From Leptolyngbya boryana PCC 6306 (lineage in GTDB: Bacteria > Cyanobacteriota > Cyanobacteriia > Leptolyngbyales > Leptolyngbyaceae), in NCBI RefSeq assembly GCF_000353285.1, contig NZ_KB731326.1, forward strand, positions 248,001 to 312,000: DNA of 64,000 nt. Direction: 5' to 3'. The notes beneath the pieces are model-generated. The model was not told the DNA's origin and made no database searches. It saw nothing but the letters and a program-made list of their open reading frames with translations. The first letter of the stretch is position 1, and every line of letters begins with the position of its first letter. Positions 9,516 through 17,761 of this stretch are shown here, piece after piece. Both the position numbers and the translations under genes were made by a program.

Positions 9516-10224
9516 TGAAGACTGTTCCTTGTTTGACTTTGACAACTCCTCCAGCACCAAGTTCACCTTTGGGTGGTGTAGAGGCAGCTTTGCTGTAGGT
9601 AATCGAGAAGACGGAGTTTGGATTGTGCGAACCTGGAAAAGCGAGTTGCACGATTTGCTCGTAGGTCACTTCAGGGCTTGTCACCTTCTGCGATCGCGCA
9701 TTCACAATGATCTCGATTTCAAGTGTGATTCGAGGCGCAGTGATGAATCGTTCGACTCCTGGAGCCGTTAAGTCGATCACAGCTTCGGGTGCGATCAATT
9801 GATCTTCACCCCCACGAACTTCAAGAAATACTGCTTTATCACCGCTAATGTCAGCCAGCTTGTAAAGGTCAGATCCGTTAATTGCGGGTTTGCCCCAGGT
9901 GATTTGTCGATCGTCAAGGGTCAATTTGAATTCTCGATCGCACTGGAATGCTACAAATCTCTCAACGCCACGTCCGCGCAAGTCAAAGGTTTCATCCAGA
10001 CGGATGTCCTCGAAATCGCCAGAAGTCAGGATGGAAAAAAGGCTGTAATCCCCTCTCACATTAATCCCAGCCGCCGCGAGAATTTGCCGACCCAGAGGCA
10101 CAGGGTCAGTGATTTCAACGGCTCGAAAATTTAGGTTGTTGAGCGCGAACTGAATACGATAACTGCGTGAGTCTTGCCCGGACTCGCTTGAGCTTTGGCA
10201 ATTAATTTGCTCATCGTCTTTCAT
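9490..10224 (-). CDS. Multiubiquitin protein (three ubiquitin-like repeats)
   Basis: A 244-residue protein made of three related beta-grasp units at about residues 22-92, 97-162 and 165-239. The first two end with the same signature, DLRGRGVERF (81-90) and DLTAPGVERF (151-160); the third ends with VVKVKQGTVFNVT. This is the multiubiquitin domain family found next to prokaryotic E1-like enzymes. The protein ends TRTDKS, with no C-terminal diglycine; the RGG at 137-139 lies inside the second repeat. An AGGAG stands 8 nt before the ATG. It is followed in an overlapping frame by the E1-like gene. Likely role: modifier or scaffold of a ubiquitin-like conjugation or conflict pathway in the cytoplasm. 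Identity is firm, mechanism unknown. Confidence 0.85.
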   Translation of the reverse strand: MKDDEQINCQSSSESGQDSRSYRIQFALNNLNFRAVEITDPVPLGRQILAAAGINVRGDYSLFSILTSGDFEDIRLDETFDLRGRGVERFVAFQCDREFKLTLDDRQITWGKPAINGSDLYKLADISGDKAVFLEVRGGEDQLIAPEAVIDLTAPGVERFITAPRITLEIEIIVNARSQKVTSPEVTYEQIVQLAFPGSHNPNSVFSITYSKAASTPPKGELGAGGVVKVKQGTVFNVTRTDKS

Positions 10225-10307
10225 TCTTCATTCTCCTTGAAGCCTAGATTAGTTAGTTGGCTCTAAGGTGTTAATCGATACTGCTAGACGAAAGCGGTAA
10301 ATGATCT

Positions 10308-13300
10308 CTAAAATTCTTTTGATAGAGATCCGGCTGGGGTTGAACCGCAGATAAAAAAGGCGGGACAGCTTGGACAGGTGTGAGTTGAAGGATTCATCGG
10401 AAAACGTCCACTGCTGACAGCGTTGAAAAATTCTCCCAGTTTGTCATTTCTAGTCTGAAGTACTTTATCTGACAATGAAATGCCCTGCACCGTTTGGTCT
10501 GCCAGGTAGAGAAATTCGATGGTGGCATCTGGGCAAGCCTGCCGAACCGCGATCGCAAAGGCAGCCGTTCCGAGATCCTTGTCTGTCGATCGCGAATGTC
10601 CAGTTTGAATCCGTCTGAACGTCTTTTTCCCATCTGAACTGACCAGAACATCATCAGGTCGAACGGTGATTTCTGCTTTGTCCGCTACCTTGAATTTCAG
10701 AATCGACGGTAGTTCCGGCGTATATCCAAAACGTGCTGATTTTAGAAATTGAAGCATTTCAACTGCGAAAGTTTTTAATTCTTCAGCACAGTCATCGTCT
10801 TTCAACTCGTTTTCAGTCATTGCTTTCCGCATCCACTGTTCAAGATCTAAATCAGGGTTAGATGTTTTACCTTCAGCGATCAGGATTTGGGTCAATGTCC
10901 GTACAATCTCGTGCATTTGCATCAGAGCAGTTTCCTTGCGACGACCCCCAATTTGCATCAGATGTGTATAAAAAAATCGGCGTGGGCAAGACTCATACAA
11001 TCCAATCTGTGCTGCGTTGAACTGTAGACTGTCCTCAATCTGAAGCGAAATGCTGTCGTTCTCCATCACTTCTAGCAGTGTGCGTATCGGTGTGACATGC
11101 TGCCATTTGAGTTTGTCTCCCAGACGCGCTAAAAACGGAGACAACCCCCACTGATGACCATTCGCTTTCTGAGTTGGTGCATAGAGGAACAGACGATCGC
11201 GAGTCCGCGAAAGTGCCACATAGAATAAGCATTCTTGTTCAAGTGCCTGCTCAGTGCGAAACATTTCTCGTGCAGTCCCAAGGCTGCCTTCTATCATTCC
11301 GTCTGGAGGTGAACAAGCTGGTGGTTGTGGCGTTCTAGGCAGGGTATTCACGTTCAAGCCCGGTAAATGCACCACTGGAAACTCTAATCCTTTCGAGCCG
11401 TGAATGGTCATGAGACGGACTGCATCAAGGCTTTGAGCGGCAGCAGGGAGTTGACGTAGATCCCGATCGTCTCCTAGCCTGACCAAACGACGAACCCGAT
11501 TCAAGAGTCGCGTGATGGGCAATCCCACGCTAGAGGGCTGGCTGCGAATGAAGTTCATCAGTTGCCAAAGTGCGATTCCGCGTGATCGATCGTGAATATC
11601 ATCTGAGCCAGCAATTTGAGCAGCGATTTTAGTTCGGTCTAGTAACACCGTTGCTAGAACTGTCCAAGGTGAGGACTGTTCATCAAATCCCTCTAGCATC
11701 TGGACGATCGCTGTGAGAGCAGTACGACCTGATTCAGACAAATCAGGAATTGTTGCTAATTTATCGAGCCAAATACCTGATTCATCTTCGTGTTGAAGAT
11801 AATCGATCACTGTTGCAACGTCATCCAGTTGCATTGTGAACTCACTCCAGCAGGCAAGCCGAGCTAAGCCAATCGCACGCCGATCAACCAGTATCGATAG
11901 CAGAGCCAAGACATCTTTAATCTCTTGTCGCTCAAAGAGACTCCCCAAGAACAGAACGGGTACGCCTAAACGTTCTAAATCCTGAGCAAGCTTCGAGAGT
12001 TTCTCGTTCCCTGTACAGAGTACAGCCTGATCACGGTAGCAATGTCCCTGAGAACGCATTGCTTCGATCGTATCCGCGATCGCGACTGTCTGCTGATCAG
12101 CTTGATCAACGGTATAAAGTATCGGTTCATCACCCCCAGAACCTCGTTCGGCTTCTAAGGTAGAGTTAGCATCGCCTACTGTCATCGTTGAAGCAAATTC
12201 AGAGAAGGCGCTTACGATCTCGTGAACCGATCGATAGTTTTGTTTTAGCCGACTTCGCTGACCGCCTGGGAAATCCTCCTGTCCAAACCGCGTCATGTTA
12301 AATGAGGAGGCTCCTCGGAATCGGTAAATCGATTGTTTCGCATCGCCTACAACCCACAAGTTCTCTCCATGACCGCAAATCGCTTGAAGCAGGCGAACAC
12401 TACTGCGATTGACATCTTGATATTCGTCAACCAGCACATGATCATATCGATTCGCCAAGTGTTGTCGAACTGCGTCGTTTCCCTCCAATAACTGCACTGG
12501 CAGTAAGACTAAATCACCAAAATCGATGTAGCTCTCCTGACGCTTCAAGTTTTCGTATGTCTTATAAACCTGAGCAACTTCGATCGCTTTCTCGGCTGCC
12601 TCCTGTACATCAGGTGTTGACGCTTTCTGAAGCATCGCCTCTGCAAGATCGGCATACTTCTCTGGAGTAATGACCTCATCCTTGGCACGCGAAATCGCTG
12701 CTAGAATATTTGCAATGTTCTGAATCGGATCGTAAAGATTACGATAGTGCAATAGCTTGAGCCGAGAGAACTCTTTTTCGAGAAGTTCGACAGCAACAGT
12801 TCGATCTAGTAACCTTAGATTCTTCGGTAACCCCAACTCAACATGGAAACGTCGAATCAGATCCAGTCCGAAGGCATGAAAAGTTCCAATCCACATTGCA
12901 CAGGCAGCATCCTTGTTTTTTAGGGCAATCCGTGCAGCCATTTCTCCTGCGGCTTTGTTTGAGAATGTCAGCAAGAGAATTTGGCGTGGATCAACCCCCT
13001 CAGCCAGCAAAGCTTCTACACGGGCAGTGAGTGTCTGAGTCTTTCCGGTTCCAGGTCCTGCTTCAAGCAAATAAGCTTCCCCTCGATGCTGTGCTGCTTG
13101 AGCTTGCAGTGGATTGAGTGGAAATGCGATCGCTGGAACTTCTGATGCTGGAACGACTGGTGGCAGAAGTAAGGCATCCAGTAGCTGCTGAACGACGACA
13201 TCAAACGGCGCACCAAACTTTTCTGCAATCTGGGAAGCTGTGAGTCCTGCGTCGATAAATAGAGACCACACCACAGGTCGAGGCAGGAGAAATTCACGAG

Positions 13301-13718
13301 CGAACAGATCCATCTGAATTTCGCGCCGTTGACGTGGACTATAATCTACAACGCGATCTGCACCAATGGGTGAGGGTTCTGATGATCGTGCTGGTTCAAT
13401 CTGATAAGCCGAGTTCGCATTAGCATTATCGCCGAGTTCAACATGACCAATTTCGTGCGCGACCAAAAAAGCTTGCTCGAAGGGAGTTCCACTATTTTCG
13501 TGTAGGATCAGAGCATCTTTAGGAATAAAAGTCGCTTGTCCACCATCAAGAAGCGGAGTACCGGGATTCGTTGGCTCAACATAGATGTCCCGCCGCTCTG
13601 CTTCAACTACTGCAAAACGATAGGGATCTTGAGGATCTTCACCTCTGGCAACAGCTTGGGCATGAAGATCAGCCGCAATTTGACGGGCAAGCTCGATCGC
13701 GTCCATTTTAGTTTTCAC
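10308..13718 (-). CDS. ImmA/IrrE metallopeptidase - UvrD helicase - RecB-like nuclease fusion
   Basis: An 1136-residue fusion. Residues 1-190 are ImmA/IrrE-like, with the zinc motif HEIGH (88-92) and EIQMDLFAREFLLP downstream. Residues 200-860 are a superfamily 1A helicase: Walker A AGPGTGKT (220-227), TFSNKAAGEMAARI, VLVDEYQD, GDAKQSIYRFRG, LKQNYRS, MTIHGSKGLEFP and YVALSRTRDRLF. The C-terminal part resembles the AddB/RecB/Cas4-type iron-sulfur nuclease: a Cys in SCPRRFFYTHL and a terminal CPSCPAFFIC cluster. The usual D...(D/E)xK core appears altered (FRRIQTGHSR in place of a DYKTG-type motif), so nuclease activity is uncertain. The gene overlaps the Xre-like gene by 11 bp. ImmA-type peptidases cleave Xre repressors, which suggests the neighbour is its target; this is inference. 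Confidence 0.85.
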   Translation of the reverse strand: MKTKMDAIELARQIAADLHAQAVARGEDPQDPYRFAVVEAERRDIYVEPTNPGTPLLDGGQATFIPKDALILHENSGTPFEQAFLVAHEIGHVELGDNANANSAYQIEPARSSEPSPIGADRVVDYSPRQRREIQMDLFAREFLLPRPVVWSLFIDAGLTASQIAEKFGAPFDVVVQQLLDALLLPPVVPASEVPAIAFPLNPLQAQAAQHRGEAYLLEAGPGTGKTQTLTARVEALLAEGVDPRQILLLTFSNKAAGEMAARIALKNKDAACAMWIGTFHAFGLDLIRRFHVELGLPKNLRLLDRTVAVELLEKEFSRLKLLHYRNLYDPIQNIANILAAISRAKDEVITPEKYADLAEAMLQKASTPDVQEAAEKAIEVAQVYKTYENLKRQESYIDFGDLVLLPVQLLEGNDAVRQHLANRYDHVLVDEYQDVNRSSVRLLQAICGHGENLWVVGDAKQSIYRFRGASSFNMTRFGQEDFPGGQRSRLKQNYRSVHEIVSAFSEFASTMTVGDANSTLEAERGSGGDEPILYTVDQADQQTVAIADTIEAMRSQGHCYRDQAVLCTGNEKLSKLAQDLERLGVPVLFLGSLFERQEIKDVLALLSILVDRRAIGLARLACWSEFTMQLDDVATVIDYLQHEDESGIWLDKLATIPDLSESGRTALTAIVQMLEGFDEQSSPWTVLATVLLDRTKIAAQIAGSDDIHDRSRGIALWQLMNFIRSQPSSVGLPITRLLNRVRRLVRLGDDRDLRQLPAAAQSLDAVRLMTIHGSKGLEFPVVHLPGLNVNTLPRTPQPPACSPPDGMIEGSLGTAREMFRTEQALEQECLFYVALSRTRDRLFLYAPTQKANGHQWGLSPFLARLGDKLKWQHVTPIRTLLEVMENDSISLQIEDSLQFNAAQIGLYESCPRRFFYTHLMQIGGRRKETALMQMHEIVRTLTQILIAEGKTSNPDLDLEQWMRKAMTENELKDDDCAEELKTFAVEMLQFLKSARFGYTPELPSILKFKVADKAEITVRPDDVLVSSDGKKTFRRIQTGHSRSTDKDLGTAAFAIAVRQACPDATIEFLYLADQTVQGISLSDKVLQTRNDKLGEFFNAVSSGRFPMNPSTHTCPSCPAFFICGSTPAGSLSKEF

Positions 13719-14289
13719 CTTTCATCAACTGCGATCGGTTTTCTAGCGAAACACCAGCATCAATCAAAATCTGCTCAAAAGCTACCTGGGTTTGAGCTTC
13801 AGGTCTGTTATCTGCTTTGTAGCTGCGCTCTAGGTTCGGTGTAGGTGGAAGGCTAAGGGAACTAATGAGAATCTCAACGGTGCTGTCTAAAGCAGTTGCT
13901 AGGCGCTCTAGAAACGGAAGTGGGATTGAAGTCGGTTCAATCCGATGCTCACGAAACGCTGTAATCACTTGTTGTGGTACATCAAGAAGCCGAGCAATCT
14001 GACGTTTTCTCTCAATTGAAAGATCTTCCAAAGGGTCTGCTGTTGCTTTGGGGGCTGCCTCGACGTGTCGCTGCCATGCCTTGTCGATCGCTGCTTTGTC
14101 TTCATCTGTAAGCGGTATTTCGTCCTCGCACACTGGACGAGAGAGTACATACGACAGTTCAATCAGTTCAGCCGTGTATTCTGGATAGTTTTGGAGGTAG
14201 CGTTCGAGAGTGTCGTTTCCTAAATTGGGTTCCATTGCGAAGGCATCCAACACATCTTCGCAAGAGAGGTGAGAGTTTCTAGGTGTCAT
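13708..14289 (-). CDS. Xre-like regulator / antitoxin-like protein
   Basis: A 193-residue protein without a close family I can name. Residues about 85-145 (IERKRQIARLLDVPQQVITAF, then PLPFLERLATALDSTVEIL) have the spacing of a helix-turn-helix of the Xre/Cro type; the N-terminal half is acidic and helical. It overlaps the sigma-factor gene by 4 bp and the ImmA-UvrD gene by 11 bp, so all three are one transcript. The pairing of an Xre-like protein with an ImmA peptidase is a known regulatory arrangement in mobile elements, in which the peptidase destroys the repressor. It might instead be an anti-sigma factor for the sigma factor just upstream. The role is inferred. Confidence 0.6.
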   Translation of the reverse strand: MTPRNSHLSCEDVLDAFAMEPNLGNDTLERYLQNYPEYTAELIELSYVLSRPVCEDEIPLTDEDKAAIDKAWQRHVEAAPKATADPLEDLSIERKRQIARLLDVPQQVITAFREHRIEPTSIPLPFLERLATALDSTVEILISSLSLPPTPNLERSYKADNRPEAQTQVAFEQILIDAGVSLENRSQLMKGEN

Positions 14290-15065
14290 ACGTCTTCTCC
14301 TTCGTTGAGGGCGGCACGCAGAACAGCATAGGCTTTATTGCGATAGGTTCGGATTGTTTTTTCTGACTTTCCGAGCGTTTTCGAGATCGTACACGCATCT
14401 GGATCTTTTGAATCGATTGGAATACCTCGATCAATCATCAGGATAATCTGCCGCTGTTCAGGTGGTAATGAATCAATCGTTTCCCAAAGGCGCGATCGGT
14501 AATCGGCATCAGCCCAAGCAGGTGGATTGAAGGGATCAAAACTTCCAGCCGATCGTTCAACCGCGACAGTTGGCTCACCTGTTTCTTCATCGTAGAAAGC
14601 AGTTGATCGCTTTTCATCTCTCCAGATCTGCTTCTGAGCATCGAGATACCGCCTCTTCATGACATTCTCAAAACTCACTTCGTAGTAGTCGAGTTTGTCC
14701 ATATACTCAATTCGATCGTGGGCAAGCAGATTCACAAATTGATCGAAAACTTTCTCTCGAATCTTAATTTCAGTTGAAGAATTTGTCTGACTGCTGCTCT
14801 GTATGGAAAAGCAGCGCACCCGTCCAGCTAAACTTTCATAAAGCTGATTAAAGAGAGCATCTGAATTGTCGTCACGGCAAACGCGAACGAAATATACTAA
14901 GCATTCGCTTGGAACATAAGCTGGATCAGATCGCGTTGTGATTTTGCACCGCGCGATCAATTCGTGTCGAGGAAGCATCGACAATTTAATGATTTTGGAC
15001 TCGATCTCAGGTCTACGGACATATCGCTTTCCTTCTAATGTCTGCTTCCTTAATGGTTCTATCAA
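14286..15065 (-). CDS. ECF-like RNA polymerase sigma factor
   Basis: A 259-residue protein. The C-terminal part (about residues 195-255) is a sigma region 4-like HTH: LPPEQRQIILMIDRG, a 12-residue insert, then TISKTLGKSEKTIRTYRNKAY. The middle part (EVSFENVMKRRYLDAQKQIWRD) could be a diverged region 2. It is the first gene of the minus-strand conflict island, so it probably directs transcription of the genes that follow or acts as their switch. It overlaps the Xre-like gene by 4 bp. The region 4 call is good; use as a full sigma factor is less sure because region 2 is divergent. Confidence 0.65.
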   Translation of the reverse strand: MIEPLRKQTLEGKRYVRRPEIESKIIKLSMLPRHELIARCKITTRSDPAYVPSECLVYFVRVCRDDNSDALFNQLYESLAGRVRCFSIQSSSQTNSSTEIKIREKVFDQFVNLLAHDRIEYMDKLDYYEVSFENVMKRRYLDAQKQIWRDEKRSTAFYDEETGEPTVAVERSAGSFDPFNPPAWADADYRSRLWETIDSLPPEQRQIILMIDRGIPIDSKDPDACTISKTLGKSEKTIRTYRNKAYAVLRAALNEGEDV

Positions 15066-15570
15066 GGCTTTGTATCCTCACTCCCTTGCAACAACTCTAC
15101 TCTACGCCTAGCGCTGATGAAGCATAAATTAGTGCTATGAACGCTCTAGATAGTTAAGCAATGAAGTCGATTTTAATACCCGTAATGCGATTGGACTAAG
15201 TGCAAAAGAATTTTTAATATTTGCTTAATTCTTGCAATGATATGAAAACTGTTTGAAGTTGCTTTTAATTTCCTAACAAGTCAGTCGCCCAAGCACTGCG
15301 ATCACCTCCTAAAATACTGCCAGAAGCTAAAGCCCCGGGTAGCTCAACTGCCGACAGATCGAATTCATGCGAACTTTCTAAGAACGAACCCGTCTTGCGT
15401 AAGAAGGCACCGCTCAAGTCGCCAATCTCCTATTAAATTGTCCGGCTACGCCATTTTTCCTGATATTGTGCGGTTCTTGGGTGAGACGGTGGAAAGCGAT
15501 CGCACAAACAATTCACTCAAGCAGCATTTAAATTATTTGCATACTTTTGCAATTGTGCTATTGTCTAATC
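15066..15570. other. Intergenic region with a possible pentapeptide-repeat scrap
   Basis: Between the divergent sigma-factor gene and arsR. On the minus strand, 15265-15429 is an open stretch of about 54 codons without a usable start. It includes DLSGAFLRKTGSF and FDLSAVELPGA, which resemble a degraded pentapeptide-repeat segment. The region must also contain the promoter of the conflict island. Nothing else is recognised apart from the arsR promoter at its right edge. Confidence 0.3.
15536..15554 (+). promoter_or_regulatory. Possible ArsR operator upstream of arsR-arsH
   Basis: The stretch TTTGCATACTTTTGCAATT just before the arsR start contains two copies of TTTGCA spaced 10 bp apart, with weak dyad character. 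It lies 17-35 bp upstream of the ATG, where an autoregulatory ArsR-type repressor would bind. This rests on position and repeat structure only. Confidence 0.35.
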
Positions 15571-15900
15571 ATGGAAATGAAAGATGCGATTGACGCGCTC
15601 TCAGCCTTAGCGCAAGAGACACGGCTATCGCTGTACCGTCTCCTCGTTCGCACCGGACCGAAAGGGTTACCTGCGGGGGAGATTGCGTTACAGCTAGACG
15701 TGAATCCTTCTACGGTGTCTCGGCATTTAGCACAGATGGAACGAGCAGGATTGATTCGTTCTTGGCGGGTGCAGCGACAAGTATTTTATGCGATCGACTG
15801 GAAAGGCACTGAGGCATTGCTGGCATTTTTGACTGAGAACTGTTGTAAAGCAGACCCCGATGTTTGGTGCGATAAGCAATCTAGCAATTGCCGCAAATAA
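15571..15900 (+). CDS. arsR: ArsR-family transcriptional repressor
   Basis: A 109-residue winged-helix repressor. The DNA-binding segment is AGEIALQLDVNPSTVSRHLAQMERAGLI. Likely arsenite ligands are C-terminal cysteines (NCCKADPDVWC and SSNC), unlike the CVC motif of classical ArsR. I chose the ATG at 15571; a TTG 24 bp upstream is possible but would place the start inside the putative operator. It is followed 18 bp later by arsH, so the two form an operon, presumably induced by arsenite. Confidence 0.85.
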   Translation: MEMKDAIDALSALAQETRLSLYRLLVRTGPKGLPAGEIALQLDVNPSTVSRHLAQMERAGLIRSWRVQRQVFYAIDWKGTEALLAFLTENCCKADPDVWCDKQSSNCRK

Positions 15901-15918
15901 TTTCGAGAGGATAGCTAC

Positions 15919-16572
15919 ATGAGTTTTGATCACAAGCCTAGAATTTTGTTTCTTTATGGGTCTTTGCGGGAGCGATCGTACAGTCGCTTATTGGCAGAAG
16001 AAGCGGCACGAATCATAGAAGAAATGGGCGCAGAAGTCAGGTTTTTCCATCCTCATGATTTACCGCTCCCCGGCAGTGCTCCCGATACGCATCCGAAAGT
16101 GCAGGAATTACGCGAATTAGTGCAGTGGTCAGAAGGGCAAGTGTGGTCGAGTCCAGAAATGCACGGGAATGTGAGTGGACTCTTGAAGATGCAGGTCGAT
16201 TGGATTCCGCTTAGTATTGGGGCAGTTCGACCGACCCAAGGAAAAACGTTAGCGGTGATGCAAGTCTGTGGGGGATCACAGTCGTTTAATGCGGTCAACA
16301 CATTGCGGGTTCTAGGTCGTTGGATGCGGATGTTTACGATTCCAAATCAGTCATCTGTGGCGAAAGCGTATCAAGAGTTTGATGAAGATGGCACAATGAA
16401 GGACTCACCTTATCGAGATCGCGTGGTCGATGTGATGGAAGAACTCTACAAGTTCACGCTCTTGCTGCGTGACAAAGTGGATCACTTAACCGATCGCTAT
16501 AGTGAACGCAAAGAAGTAACGGCAAAACAAGCTGCAAGTATTGTGAGTCAATCGATTGGAGTCGCTCAGTAG
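15919..16572 (+). CDS. arsH: ArsH NADPH-dependent FMN reductase (organoarsenical oxidase)
   Basis: A 217-residue flavoprotein of the NADPH-dependent FMN reductase fold. The N-terminal FMN phosphate loop is [22 protein letters not shown] and [16 protein letters not shown] are typical ArsH segments. ArsH oxidises trivalent methylated or aromatic arsenicals to less toxic pentavalent forms in the cytoplasm. Length and motifs are full. It sits directly behind arsR with a GAGAGG ribosome site, and complements the ArsI lyase encoded 9 kb away. Confidence 0.93.
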   Translation: MSFDHKPRILFLYGSLRERSYSRLLAEEAARIIEEMGAEVRFFHPHDLPLPGSAPDTHPKVQELRELVQWSEGQVWSSPEMHGNVSGLLKMQVDWIPLSIGAVRPTQGKTLAVMQVCGGSQSFNAVNTLRVLGRWMRMFTIPNQSSVAKAYQEFDEDGTMKDSPYRDRVVDVMEELYKFTLLLRDKVDHLTDRYSERKEVTAKQAASIVSQSIGVAQ

Positions 16573-16593
16573 TTATTCATCGAACGAAAGAGC

Positions 16594-17001
16594 ATGATTG
16601 AAGGATTAAGTCATATCACGCTGATTGTTCAAGACTTAGAGCGAATGGCGCACTTTCTAAAGCACATTTTTGAAGCTGAAGAAGTCTATTCGAGCGGCGA
16701 TCAAACTTTCTCGGTCTCACGCGAGAAGTTCTTCTTAATCAGTGATGTGTGGATTGCCATTATGGAAGGTGATCCATTACTAAGCAGAACTTACAACCAT
16801 ATTGCTTTCAAAGTCTCAGATGCGGAATTTGATAGGTATGTTGATCGAGTTCATGCTCTGAACATTGATCTGCGTGAAGGGCGGAGTCGATTTGCTGAAG
16901 AAGGTCGATCGCTTTACTTCTACGACTACGATAATCATTTATTCGAGCTACACACAGGTACATTAGAACAACGCCTTGCGTTTTATCGTCGAAGTGAATG
17001 A
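16594..17001 (+). CDS. fosX: FosX/FosA-like VOC-family protein
   Basis: A 135-residue vicinal-oxygen-chelate protein. Metal-ligand positions fit the family: His in LSHITLIV, His in YNHIAFKV and Glu in NHLFELHTGTL. The C-terminal LEQRLAFYRR is typical of FosX-type epoxide hydrolases and related FosA/FosB thiol transferases that inactivate fosfomycin. It starts 21 bp after arsH on the same strand and probably shares its promoter. FosX versus another VOC enzyme cannot be settled by eye, and its true substrate in an arsenic locus may differ. Confidence 0.75.
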   Translation: MIEGLSHITLIVQDLERMAHFLKHIFEAEEVYSSGDQTFSVSREKFFLISDVWIAIMEGDPLLSRTYNHIAFKVSDAEFDRYVDRVHALNIDLREGRSRFAEEGRSLYFYDYDNHLFELHTGTLEQRLAFYRRSE

Positions 17002-17107
17002 GTATCACCTCAACTTACCAAAGAAACCGTTCAGAACTAACGTCTTGATCTTTCTGCCTAATCATGCAATTTTGAAGCATCTCTAGCAGTTTAAGTCAGA
17101 GTTCACT

Positions 17108-17335
17108 ATGTCGGCAAAAGACGCGAAATCAATGACGGGTTTGTGCCCTTGGTGTGATAGTGAGGTGGTTGCGGTCGGGATCTGCTTAGTAGATGGGCAG
17201 GCTTTAGACTCCTGCCCTGCTTGGAGATGTGAGGTTTGCGATACTTATCTTGACTGTTTGGGGTTGCCAATTCTTTTTGATCGAATTGTTTTCGACATTT
17301 CAGGCATCCAAAACTGTCGCTTTCCATCGTTGTGA
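17108..17335 (+). CDS. Small zinc-ribbon-like protein
   Basis: A 75-residue protein with two CxxC pairs (LCPWCDSEV near residues 13-16 and CEVCDTYLDC near 41-44), plus CPAW between them, suggesting a small metal-binding ribbon. It follows the fosX-like gene by about 106 bp on the same strand. No good Shine-Dalgarno site is visible before the ATG, and the C-terminus is not distinctive. I do not recognise the family. Confidence 0.45.
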   Translation: MSAKDAKSMTGLCPWCDSEVVAVGICLVDGQALDSCPAWRCEVCDTYLDCLGLPILFDRIVFDISGIQNCRFPSL

Positions 17336-17364
17336 ATCGAGTCGATCTCGACATCATTTCAACA

Positions 17365-17604
17365 CTAAATCGCTAGGAGTAAGACTCCAAACACTAAACT
17401 ACTTACGCCGCCTGCAATCCACCAAAGAGATTGATTTTTCTGCTCTCGATCCCAAGCGGGGGTTCGCTGTGGTTGCTCTCCTTGAGCTTGTAAGCGTTCT
17501 GCTTCCTCTGACCATAGATAATCGCGATCGCACAGCACTTCATAGGCTTGCCAGAAAGCTGCTAATCCAGCCGCGATAAAGGCAATACCCAACATCTTAT
17601 TCAT
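17365..17604 (-). CDS. Small two-helix membrane protein
   Basis: A 79-residue protein starting MNKMLG. It has a hydrophobic helix at about residues 4-20 and another at 58-76 (LWWIAGGVSSLVFGVLLLAI), separated by a charged, Gln- and Glu-rich loop, so it is probably a small inner-membrane protein. The ATG at 17604 is preferred because GGAG lies 9 nt before it; a TTG 15 bp upstream is possible. Family unknown. It lies downstream of the ynfA-like gene on the same strand. Confidence 0.5.
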   Translation of the reverse strand: MNKMLGIAFIAAGLAAFWQAYEVLCDRDYLWSEEAERLQAQGEQPQRTPAWDREQKNQSLWWIAGGVSSLVFGVLLLAI

Positions 17605-17616
17605 GATCAACAGCTC

Positions 17617-17756
17617 CAAATTCGAGGATACTCCTCGATTGTGTGTTGGGGCGCTTGATCGGGTAAAAACGGTAAGATTTTTATTAGAAACTTGATAGCC
17701 AGCCGTGCATCGTTAATTGAATGCTGCACGGCTTGATTTACATCAGTTGCTTTCAT
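17617..17756 (-). other. Gap with hairpin and a possible 45-residue ORF
   Basis: The inverted repeat AGCCGTGCA (17701-17709) / TGCACGGCT (17725-17733) gives a stable hairpin just after the ynfA-like gene, perhaps a processing or attenuation structure. The same stretch holds a minus-strand ORF starting at 17756, six bases after the ynfA-like stop, reading MKATDVNQAVQHSIN at its N-terminus. It has no convincing ribosome site, so I do not call it a gene. Confidence 0.3.
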
Positions 17757-17761
17757 TACGT

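Noticed and set aside
9800-9820. RGG inside the multiubiquitin protein as a conjugation tail
   Set aside because: It falls between two strands of the second repeat and is followed by more of the same fold, so it is not a terminal diglycine.
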